This document shows, piece after piece, positions 22,101 to 34,100 of a DNA stretch of 64,000 nt. The notes beneath the pieces are model-generated. The model ran no database searches, was not told the origin of the DNA, and saw only the letters and a list, made by a program, of their open reading frames with translations. Source of the stretch: Brachycybe producta (lineage: Eukaryota; Arthropoda; Diplopoda; Playtdesmida; Andrognathidae); NCBI GenBank assembly GCA_036925085.1, contig JAUPFP010000001.1:18847342-18911341 (forward strand), read 5' to 3'. The position numbers and the translations under genes are program-made. The number at the start of each line of letters is the position of its first letter. Within the stretch, counting starts at the first letter, position 1.

Positions 22101-25100
22101 TAAACACAGTCAACTTTTAAAAATTCTAATCTTGTCAAGTTATGAGAATACCATTACCTATTCTCTTAATAACTTCCGGTTTAAGTCCGGTTAGTGTTCA
22201 CAAGCCCATGATTTAAAGATACGCCTCTTCAGAAATGATTCATCGAGACAGGATTGAACAAGTCTAAACGTGTCTACTCTCATTTCGACAAGTTTGTGAT
22301 TTACCTACACCCCTTGGAAACAGGAATGGAATAATCCACGGGTATAAATTCTTCGTGAAAGGGTTGGGATGATGCAAGATCTACTCATTGACGGAATCTT
22401 CAGATCCTCCAACCTTAGGTATGTTTCATTGTTCTTAATGCGATTCTGTTTTATGAATGAAAATTGCAGAATGAACACTCGACAACATAGCCACTATTAT
22501 TGATAGTGATGGATTTCAAATTGGAAATGATTTTTTCGTTAAAGAATTGGGATACTATTCTATCGGTGATCTGTATCCATGTAATATATTCGTACTGGTA
22601 CCTCAAAATAGATGGCTGACTGAAAAGGATGTCAGAACCGTACGTTTTGTGACAGATCATATATTCATGGGCTTCAATATAAAAAGGATCCAACGATGTT
22701 ACATTTTCGGCATTAGGCGAGTCTTTACGTAACTTATATATGCGTGCCTCTAAGAAAAATCCAAATGCCTTATTTGCTTATAAGGGTGGCATCGTGGAAA
22801 CAAATTTGTTATTGAAATTCAATATTCCTTGCATAAATCTCGAAGAGCTAGGTCTTTGTATGAAATACGAGAATTTATTGCTAATTTTTTGTCCACAAGC
22901 AGCTGACTTTACGTGCAATGGATTTTCCAGATATATTCGAGAGCATGTCCACCAAATGATGAAAGTAGTAATGTCACAAACAGAGTGGAATACATCGTGT
23001 CCTGACTGTAATCTTCAAAACAAACTCTTGAAAACGTGTGATGGAAGTCAAACTCTGACTCATTTTTTGTGATGTTTCCCGAGGAATATGAATGAACAAG
23101 CATATTATTTTTCAAGGAATTTTGTATCTGATCGCTCATTGGCCAAATTACGAGTGGCGATCTGAAATTTTCAAAACTTGTACTACTACTGAATAAATAT
23201 CACATTATGCACTCCATCTCGTTACTTTCTTGAAGCTAAAATGGTGGAGCAAGATGAAATATCTCATTTAACGATAGAGGAAGGGATGGTACCTCAAAAA
23301 AAGAAGCCGAATATAAAGTATGTTATTAGTTGTATTGCCGCTGTTATGCTTATCCTCGAAACAACGAATATCGCTATTTCCAATAAAACGGAACTACCTG
23401 TCGATATACAACTACCGAGAGATTCCATAATGATCATGGAAAAAGAGGGTTCCTTCATTCCGTTGAAGGCCCCGTTTAGGATGATTATTGCCTGGCCCAG
23501 CAGTTGCGGGAAAACAACCTTTGTTAAGAAAATGTTGGATCATGCCAGGGAAATGATTAAGCCCCCACCGAAGAGAGTAATGTGGCACTTTTCTCAATAT
23601 CATGACTGGTATTCACTTTATGGGACTCGAGCAGTATTTCTAAAAGGAATGCCCAACATGAAGACGCTCAGATGCGATAGAAATCAGCTTATTGTTCTCA
23701 ACGATCTCTTTCAAGATGTGGATAGAGAGAGGTGTTTCTTAACTCTTTACGTGCGATTCGCATCATCAAAGTATAAGTGTTATATTTAATACACAAAATA
23801 TTTTTGATAAGAACTCGTTTCAGCGCACTATTTCTCTGAATGCTTCATATTTGGTTCTTTTTAAAAACCCTTGTGACAAATCTCAGATTGCTCATTTGTC
23901 GCATCAGATGTATTTTGGCAACACCAAGTTCAGGATCGATGCCTTTAACCAGAGTACTCGTGATCCATACAGTTACTTGATGATTGATCTAACGCAGAAT
24001 GCGAATGACAACTCTCGTCTCAGAGCGAATATATTTCCAGGAGAGTATACCGCTGTATTTTTACCTAAACAAGAATGAAAGTAAGTAAAAAGATTCCTTC
24101 ACGACTCGATCGTAACATTCACAGATTACACAAAGCTGCAGACTCTGCAACTTCAAAAATAACTTCTAAAGAACTCCAACTTTGATTTTATTAAGTGTTT
24201 GTGATTGTGAGCATAATATTGGGAACTCTAACATTGTACTGAGTGAACATGAAAAAAGAGTTACGGCCATATAGGCATGTACTGAATAAATTAGTGAATA
24301 TGAAAGCATCTCCAAATTTGAAGAAAAACTTTCTTGTCAAACAAAAAGGGGGTTGGCTTCCCCTGTTAATTTCCCCTGTATTGTCGATGTTAATGGGTTT
24401 AATAACATCATGGCCGAGAAAATGATCCTCATCCCCGCTGAATCTTGAGAAGCTCAGTATCAAGACAAGAAAATAAAACACCCATTCAACGTACTTGAAG
24501 AGACATTGAAAAAGCCATTCAACATATTTTGGAAGAAGAAAACTTGGATAACTACAATAAGGTTTTACTTCTAGGACAACACAGGTATAAATCCATTTAT
24601 GAGAACAGGCCCAAAGAGGTAACGAAAGTGACGTTAGAAGACCCTGGTTTTTCGGTCCCTGTAAAAGAAAAACATCCATCAGGTACCAGCGATAGTCAAC
24701 CAACTGCCGAAGACACAACAGAAGAAGGCTTGTCGTTTCTTAATTTGATAAAAGATGGTAGGTGCCCATTAAGTTGGAATTCATCGCATCAGCTTCTGAT
24801 AGATGGACAAGTCGTACCGAATAAAAATATTATGGACCTTACTAGAGATCTCGTTATCAGTAAAGCTAGATACGACCCCCCAGGATGGGAGCCATTTATC
24901 ACGGAGCTGAAAAAAATGAACGTACCTCGATCTCTAATAGCTAACGACAAGCGATGGGATTATCATCCAGATACCAAAAAATCTAAGTCTCGTATAGGAA
25001 GAATCATGAAAAACAAAGAACTAAAAAAAATTTATTACGATCCATCCTCCAGTGGGTCTTTCGGGGGTGTGGATCGACTTCATGCGGCGACTGGAAAGAA

Positions 25101-28100
25101 ATTTACTCGGGGTGAATATGAAACCTGGTTACGAACGCAGGATGTCTACACTTTACATAAACCAGTGAGAAGAACATTTACGAGAAATAGAACATTGGTC
25201 AGTAAAATAGACGATGTATGGCAGATGGATCTCGTTGATATAGTCTTACAAAAAAGAGAATAAGGGTTACAACTATCTTTTAACTTGTATCGAAGTATTT
25301 TCAAAATATGCTTGGGTTCAACCATTAAAACAAATGACTGGAAAGGAAATGATCTCTGCTTCGAAAAGTATTCTGCGAGATGGAAGGAAGCCGAGAAAAA
25401 TTCAGTCGGATAGGGGAAAAGAATTCCTGAATAAGAACTTTTAGACCTTTCTCAAAGAACATAGGATTGGATAAAACACCACTTTTAACTAAGTCAAAGC
25501 AGCCATTGTCAAACGTTTTACTAGAACTTTGAAATCACGCATCTGGAGATACTTTACCGCAAAGGGGAATTATCGGTACATTGATAAGTCAATTTATCTG
25601 GTGAAAGGATACAATGCATTGTATCATAGAAGCATTGGAATCGCTCCGGAGAAAGTCTCATCTACCAATGAAAAAGATGTATTTAAAGGGTTGTTTACAT
25701 CTGCCAATAGTAGATTGCCCAAGTTTAAAGTAGGTGATCATGTCCGTATTTCCAAGACGAAGTTAACTTTTTGAAAAAGGTTACTTGCCCAATGGGTCGG
25801 ATGAGGTTTTCACCATCTCTGCATGCATCGATCGAATACCTCCGGTATATCGTCTTGTGGATATTGATGGAGAACTATTAGAAGGTACGCTTTACGAGGA
25901 AGAACTTCAAAAAATTAACAAGAAAGATAGCGATTTTTGGATTGTAGAAAAAGTTGTAGCTGAAAAAGGGAAAGGTCGCCACTGGCAACTTTTGGTGAAG
26001 TGGAAAGGATATGCCGATAAACAACAGTTGGATTTACGTGGGAGATTTGAAACAGCTTCAAAAATGACGAGCCTCAAGACTTTTACGTGACACTGCTGAG
26101 TAATAGCAGTATGAAATATTATCCGGAGAACACTAAAAAATTACACCGTGAAACTCCCAAAACCCATCGAAATTATTGGAGATTATGAAGTCGCCTTGGA
26201 TGAGATTCATTTTTCGCATTATTATCAGAGATCTGGAGCGGAGCCCAAGTATCAACATTAGCATTCCTAGCAGGGTGTATCATTCTCCCAGATTTCTCGA
26301 TGAATATTTCGGGCCCCTTCATTTGAGGCATCCTTTGATTCAGTTGAACAAAAATGAGTTGATTAAAAAAATAGACAAATCTACATCTAATATAGACAAA
26401 GAGGAAGAAAATATGGTAATGGAAGAAGCCAGAATGCAAACAACTGCGGACAATGTGAATATCATGTTCAAAACGTGCGAGGAATCATGCACCAACTATC
26501 AGAATCTCATTAAGGATAAGAATACCAGTCAAACGGAATATCAAAACAAAATAAATGACCTCGAAAAAGAATTACATCAAAAAAGCCTCATACCCGGACC
26601 CGATGGAAAACGGGATGAAGCAATTCAGCGTCTTGTTTATGTCTTACAACAAAAACTACAGGACGAACAAAAAAAGACCGAAGATAAAGATGCCAAAGAT
26701 AAACTTATAAATCCGGTTCATTTACAAAAAGCGAATGAATTTAATTACAATATTTTAAAGTCCTCATATGACGAAAAAAAAAGAAAATTTAGCCAAGTCA
26801 GACAAAAGATCGTGAAAATATTAGGTTATGAAAGATGCTACTGTATGATTTAAAAAAAACTCAACAATAAAAAATAAAATTGAATTCTCTTTATTAATAG
26901 TTTATATAAACAAGTACACATTTTCAAACAATAAAATATAAAAAGCCCAAAAAATAAGGCAAAGAAGCAAAATTGAATACACTTTATTAATACTATATAA
27001 AATAAGATATAATATAAAAAATCAGCAAAAAACAAATAAAAAATACAGCATAAAATAATAAAGATTAATAAAAAATAAAATGTAAAAAAGCAGAAAAGAC
27101 AATATCTTACAAACATATTGTACAAGGATTTAAATTGCTGTCAACTCCAGTTGAATTCAGCACACATACGCTGGAATTATAATTGGATTTTTAAATCCAT
27201 TGATGAGTCACTGTCAGAGGCCCAGTAGTATTCGGAAGGTTGAACTATTGATGATGACCAGGATATTTTGTGATGTTTTTTGAGTAAGCTCAAAACTTCG
27301 CTGTGCATGATTCACCAATAATACTTTAATCCGCAGTTAGCATAATATCCAACGGTATATTGTTGATACCTTTAGCCAAGTAAATTGGCTTCGTACACCT
27401 TATTGCATAAATGTTTGATGTTCCCAGTCGGATGAATGGTTCATCTGGGTAATTCACATTCTTTTCACCATGGTAAGTATAAGCACGTTCATGGATTAAG
27501 TTGAAGTATGTAGATTTTAACACTTCATGATTTAGCATTTGTATGTTTTTCCTGGTTTGGCACACGCAGGTAATTCTATGATGAAGAAGTGGTGTAAACA
27601 AAATAACAATAGTATTATAATTCAGCCAATTTTTTATTTCTTTCTCAGTATAATTAAAAACTAGAAACAATAAGAATTAAAAAATTGGTCAGAACAGTTT
27701 TGTTCTCCAGCAATTTAACACTGTACTACTATACAATGAATTTGCCTTGGCTGCTACGCTTGAATGAATTAGTTTAGCCGATTTTTATTTCTTTCTCTTT
27801 ATATTTATGGTTGCTATGCTTGAGAGGCAAAATTAGTATGCGGTGTGGAAAGGTGACATTGGAATGTGGTACTGAAAATAAAGGCTCTATAGTAGTCTAC
27901 GGGATAAAGTGACCCAGAATGACTTTTCCTATACTACTCATGCCCTTAGGGCGATATCATCACTATGTGTCTTCATGTCGCAACACCCATTGAGTTGCAT
28001 GGCGAAAAAACAGTTAATTGAGCTAATTTACTGGTACCAGTATGTATGTTTTAAAAGCATTTACGAAATAAAATTTATTATGTTTCGAAACTTGATGAAT

Positions 28101-31100
28101 AAATTAACCGAGTCATCCCTTTTTCGTGACGCTCTGTTTGGAAATTTTTAATAACAGCTGTTAATAATTGCTGTTATCGACGTTTTAAACTGTTATTAAA
28201 TAATTATTTCGGAACAGATAGTCACCAAAAAGAGTTCCCTCGATTCATATAGCCTCGCCATATTCTTTCCCAGGACCGCGTTCCACATGAAAACTCACTT
28301 GAACCGGCAGTGCATCACATGTTTAGCTCTCCTAATAATTGGCTCATATTCGTCTATTACTTTAGCTGTTCATCAACTTAACTATTGTCTGGTTAACTGT
28401 TGTTGAAAATTTAGGCATTACTCAGTTTAACTTCTCTATCCTTCTCTGTCCACATCAATATCCCATGCAAGTTGGTAAATATCAAAAGGATCATGTTTTG
28501 TTTCAGTACTATGCAACCTTTTAAACTCTTGTATGTGCAGTGAGTCTGTGCAGTTGGAATTAAAACAACAGAACAGTTGCGTAGTTTACGTAGGACAGCT
28601 ATAGAAACACAAAACAAAATCCAATTTGTGTTGTGTCACAAATTTGTTGTGGTTTTGTCGTGAGTACTGTTGACAGTTGTTTCAGCTTTGTACCGTTTTC
28701 AAAATCTACTTTTTTTTCTCTCTGGTTTGTTTTTGCTGTTATTGCAATTAACCGTCAATAGTTTAGCTCTAATTCAATGTGGCACTTCTCAACTTAACCC
28801 TTCATGCCATTTTCTTTTCTGTTTAGGTGTTCGAAGCAGATACTCACCGCTTGTCTGTATGCTGCCATACTCTGTTTCAAAAGTTTCGGATCTTGACCGA
28901 GAGTAAAGAAAGCCGTCAGATATGCGTTTCCAAGAATAACTTCAACAAAAATGGACATACAATTAAAAAGTATAACTACCGCGAAACATGGTTCGAGCAA
29001 ACGACAGCAGTTCTTACGCCACGAGATTCCATCTTCAATGTCGAGATTGACGGCCTCCTTTGCCTTGGTTACGCTATCCAAGACGTTCTTCTGTTTCTCG
29101 TCCTTCGTGTTTCCCAACTGTCGGAGAACCATTGACAGACTACGAAGCGAGACTTTGTTCGATCCCTGTTTCAAAATAAACGGAATTTGTATAGATAGAA
29201 TGTTGAGAGAAATAAATTGATTTTTTTAGATGAAGTGTTTTTAATTATTAAAAAAAAATATGTGTATCATACAGGCCGATCCACAGCAAGCTGACTAAAC
29301 AAAAACTAAGTGTTTCGAGACGAATTGGCGACAATTCTAAAACATTTCTGCTACTTCTGTGTTTTGTCTGCAAATTCACAAACTATTCAATGTCTCGTTC
29401 CGCAAGTCAGTAAACATGAAAAAGTGTGTTTTGTCTCGGTACTATGCAACATTTTTTCAACACTTTTTGAGTGTTAATAATTTTTAATCATCTTTTTTAT
29501 TGTTTGAAAGCCGAGACTGATAATTTCTATGATAATAAAAGTTCCAATGACTTTAAAAACAAATTAATAATTTTATCAACAATTACAACAAAAAGCAATT
29601 TAACATCTGACGCTGTTAAATTCCGAAAATTAGACATACGCTCATAGTATTCTTGTTCGGTGCCCGAAGCCTTCATTTCGATGCAATATTCCAAGCGGCG
29701 TTCATAGGCAGTGATTGCACCAATGACCGAGTCAAAGCACAACTAGTATTTAGCACCTAGTAATTTAGTTGAGCTGCGTCTAAACATGGGGAATAGAGCA
29801 ACTGCTGCCTATGAACGCCACTTGCAATATTGCATCACAGTTAGTTATTCTTTGTTGTTTAGCAAATTATTAATTTGTAAATAAAGTTGTTAGTAATTTT
29901 ATTACCCGTGGGGTTTTTTGGGTCCCCTATCGGGTGCCTCCCCAGGTGGCGGATAGGGGAATGCCCGCCAGTTATGGAGGGTACTGAGGGCATAAAATAC
30001 TCAGGGCAGACCAAAACCAAACCATGCCATTGCCGGTCCCCAGCCCGGGTGCAAAAGTGGAGGGTCGACGTCAGGTTGGCAGCCGGTTGTAAAGATTTGC
30101 CAAAACATATGATGTTGGTTCTAAATAGTATTCCGAATATGGCTAGGGCGTCCCCCACCATAAGCGACGTGCAGCTGCAATGCCCGGTGGCTGTGATAAA
30201 TTGGCAAGGGCTACCCCACAGTGGATGGGTGGGGCTAAAGAAGCGAGTCCAGCATCAACAACAAGGAGGTCTTGGAAGTAGTGGTAGAAGTGGAGGTACT
30301 AAACTTAGGTTTGGCACCTGGAATATAGGGAGTTTGACAGGGAAGACTAGGGAGTTATCTAGTGTGCTAATGGCTAGGAGGGTAAATGTTGCATGTCTGC
30401 AGGAGACAAGATGGAAAGGTGATAAATCCAGGGACATTGGGGATGGGTATAAATTAATTTATGCAAGTAGTGAGGAGGGTAGACATGGAGTAGGAATTGT
30501 CCTAGACTCAGACATAGTGTGGTTGAGGTTAGGTGGATAAATAGTAGGCTGTTAGTAGTAAAGGTAGTTTGGCGTGGAATTGTTATAAATGTAGTTAGTG
30601 CATATGGCCCCCAGGTTGGATTAGATACAGCCAGTAAATGAGCATTCTGGGAACAGTTTGATGACCTGATATTGGGCCTGAGTAGGAAGGAACGGGTCAT
30701 AATTGGTGGGGACTTTAATGGACATGTAGGTAAAGGTAGGAAAGGGTATGAAGAGGTACATGGTGGGTGGGGCTATGGAGAGCGAAATAAAGCAGGGGAG
30801 AGTATCCTGGAGGCGGCAGTGGCACATAAGTTAATTTTAGCAAACACACTATTCCAGAAGCGAGAGGAACATTTGATTACTTTTAAGAGCAGGGCAGGAG
30901 AATCCCAGATCGATCTCTTCATGATTCGGAGTGAGGATAGAAATGAGTGCAAGGATTGTAAAGTGATACCGAGTAAAAACCTAGCGGGACAACATAGGCT
31001 AGTAGTGTTAGACCTAAAACCTAGGGGTGCAAAACAGGTGGTCAGACATAGAGGAGAGACAGCTATTAGGTGGTGGGCATTACCAGACAAGGCAGAAGAG

Positions 31101-34100
31101 TTTAAGAAAATGGCAGGTAAGATAGCATGGGATTTAGATGGCACTGCAGGAGAGCTGTGGACAAGGGTAGCACAACAGATCCGTGATTGTGGAAACGAGG
31201 TACTAGGGACAGTACGAGTAGGGGGTCTCGATTAGACAGAGAAACTTGGTGGTGGGATGAGGAGGTACAGATGGCAGTTAAAAAGAAGAAAGATGCTTTC
31301 AAGACTTGGTAGCACAATGGAAGCAGGGAGGCCCAGATGGAATACAAGCATGCCAAGATAGAGGCCAAACAGCAGGTAGCCTTAGCAAAGAGTAAGAAAT
31401 ATGCAGACATGTATGCCAAGTTAGGTACCAGAGCAGGAGAAATGGCAGTATATAGAATAGCTAGGGCTCGGGAGAGGAAAGGCAGGGATGTTGAAAAGGT
31501 GGTGATTGTCAAGGATAATGGGGGCAAAGTATTGTGGGGTAGGGGAGCCAGTACGAAACAGGTGGGGGGAATATTTTAGTAAGCTTATGAATGAGGGGGT
31601 AGAGCATGAGCCTTTAACTGGAAGAAATAATGATGGAGAAGTGGAGCAGGTTAGGGCTGAGGAAATTGTTTAGGCATTGCGAAAAATGAAGCTAGGGAAG
31701 GCTTTAGGGCCAGATGGGATACCAGTAGAGGTGTGGAAGGTCTTGGGGAATGTTGCCATTTCCTGGCTCACAAAGTTATTCAATAGATTGGCTATGGGGG
31801 ATAGAATGCCAGGTGCATGGCGGGACAGCTGGTTAGTGCCTATTTTCAAAGGGAAGGGTGATGTTCAGGAATGTGGGAACTATAGAGGTATTAAATTGAT
31901 GAGTCATACGATGAAGCTTTGGGAGAGAGTAAATGAAGCTCGACTACGGGGTAAAACTGCAATTGGGGGAAGTCAGTTTGGGTTTATGCCAGGAAAATCC
32001 ACAATGCACCCTATTTTTGCAGTAAGGCAAGTTATTGAGAAGTTTCGGGCTGCCAAGAAAGAGTTACACATGGTATTTATAGATCTAGAGAAAGCCTATG
32101 ACAGAGTACCACGGTCATTATTGTGGGAGGTCTTACAGAAGAAGGGGGTGGGTGAGAGTTATATAGATGTGGTGAGGAACATGTATAGGGATGCACGGAC
32201 AAGCGTTAAGACTGCCTGGGGGTTCTCTGATAGTTTTCGTGTTAGGATTGGTGTGCACCATGGCTCAGCACTTAGTCCATATCTATTCATTTTGGTCCTG
32301 GATGAGTTACTGGCAGGGGTGAGGCAGGAGGTCCCCTGGTGTATGCTGTTTGCAGATGACATCGTCTTAGTTGGGGAATCTAAAATGGAACTCGAGATAA
32401 GGTTAGAGGAGACTAGGAATGCCTTGGAATCAAAGGGGTTGCAAATAAGTAGGGCAAAAACGGAGTACATGAAATTTCAGTGGGATGGGGAAGAACAGTT
32501 GAATGAGGGGATTAGACTTGGGGACAGTTTAATGCAGCAGGTGCACGACTTCAAATATTTAGGATGTGCTGCAAGATGATGGGAGCTTAGACTTAGACAT
32601 CACAAATCGGATAAAAGCAGGTTGGCATAGGTGGAGGCAGGCTAGTGGGGTTTTATGTGACAGGAAGTTACCTAAAAAATTGAAGGGAAAGTTTTATAGG
32701 ACAGTAGTCAGACCAGCTATGTTGTATGGGTCAGAATGTTGGGCAATCAAGAAGGTGCATGAGGATAGAAAGCAGGTAGCTGAGATGAGAATGCTAAGGT
32801 TTATGAGTGGGGTGACCAGAAGGGATAGGATCAGAAATGAGTTTATTAGGGGTAGTGTAGGGGTAACAAATATAGTAGAAAAGATGCAGGAAAATAGGCT
32901 GCGGTGGTTTGGGCATGTCCTCAGGAGCGGAGAAGATGGGCTGCTGAGGCAGGCAATGAACTTAGACCTGGGAATAAAACGGGGTAGAGGAAGACCCAAG
33001 CAAACCTGGGACGTGGTAGTAAAACGGGATATGGTGGCATGTGGGGTCACTGGGGGCTTAGTGCAAAATCGGAACGAGTGGAGAGTTAGAACCAGCAAGG
33101 CCGACCCTGCTGCTTGCGGGATAAAGTACAGGAAATGATGATGATGATGAGTAATTTTATTATCAGAAAAATCCTCAGTAAAGGCTTTTAAAACGAAGAA
33201 AAAGTGTTAAAAATATTCTTCTTTTGCCTGGATCACGTCCTGCACCAGGTGAGTCGGTCAAATGATGTGATGATGAATGATGAAAGATGTGACATAAAAG
33301 TCAGATTTGGCAAAATGTGTTTTACGACCGGGTATCTTGTCTGACGTCAACTACGCAATGAGTGAGAAATTATGAAAGACAAACAACAACCATGCCTCGA
33401 CCAGGATTCGAACCAGGAAAACCCCAGCACCACAAGCAAAAAGCCTATCTCCACTGTGCCACTAATTGTTAAAAATATTAACAATTAAAAAAGTTATGGT
33501 GAAAAAATTCCGTCACCTCGTATATCAAAAAGTATCATATCTGTAGAAAAATCCTAAGTTTTTCCAACCCTGCATATTTTATCAGCTAACAAAAAACATT
33601 TCAGCTTCATCATTTATTATGGCTTTTCCTATTAATCTTTATGTCCTCTTCCTTAACAGTAAAGCGCTGATTATAATATCGGAACCAATTTTGTTTTACT
33701 TATTCTTATGGAAGTACTACATATTGAAATAAAAAAATTCTTTGCAATCGGTTTTTTCTTACTTTTCTCGACGTTTTTAATGGCAGTTTAATTATCAGAA
33801 ATCAGAACTAGTCATGTCCAACATTAATTCCAATAATCGACGTTCTATTTTAGTTCAAAAATGTTTTAGTGTTTTCTATTGTAACGTGCCACGCATAAAT
33901 AAAATTTTTTATCGGAATTTTTATTTCTATTTCGTGTTGTGTTTTTTCATGCATTTCGGGTCGAGTATAAATCACATAAGATCATTTTCTTCTTGATATT
34001 AAATAGAAAACGTTTACACCAGTCAGAAAACAAACAACATTTATTTCATTTTACAGCTCAAATGGACATGACTAACTAACTTCTTAAGGTGGCTGAAAAG

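Larger units (their letters stand above)
21117..27938 (+). mobile_element. Polinton (Maverick) fossil with terminal inverted repeats
   Basis: Inverted ends of about 340 bp (21,117 to about 21,455, and about 27,600 to 27,938) begin AGTAGTATAGGAAAAGTCAT. They are flanked by the 6-bp near-duplication cgtgcc (21,111-21,116) / catgcc (27,939-27,944). AG...CT ends, long terminal repeats and 6-bp duplications are Polinton features. Inside, on the plus strand, are remnants of packaging ATPase, a small hydrophobic protein, retroviral-type integrase with chromodomain, and structural-gene-like pieces. At 6.8 kb it is far shorter than a typical 15-20-kb Polinton, and I see no polymerase. It is broken, with many lesions, and the visibly diverged ends suggest an old insertion. 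It lies in TTC5 intron 5. Confidence 0.88.
29905..33149 (+). mobile_element. RTE-clade LINE, near full length
   Basis: The 3,245-bp element is flanked by the perfect 13-bp duplication agtaattttatta (29,892-29,904 and 33,150-33,162) and ends in a short (ATG)n tail, typical of RTE elements. The single gene order is AP endonuclease, then reverse transcriptase. It sits in sense orientation opposite to TTC5, within intron 3. Coding capacity is lost through at least five frame breaks or stops, but conservation is high, so it is moderately young. Confidence 0.92.

Noticed and set aside
26850-27125. Hydrophobic 91-residue frame resembling a membrane protein
   Set aside because: Phe/Tyr/Leu/Cys-rich translation of aaaataaa-rich DNA; compositional only.
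33394-33470. Functional tRNA gene
   Set aside because: A and B boxes are good, but the acceptor stem does not pair and the T-stem has a mismatch; kept only as a tRNA-like relic.
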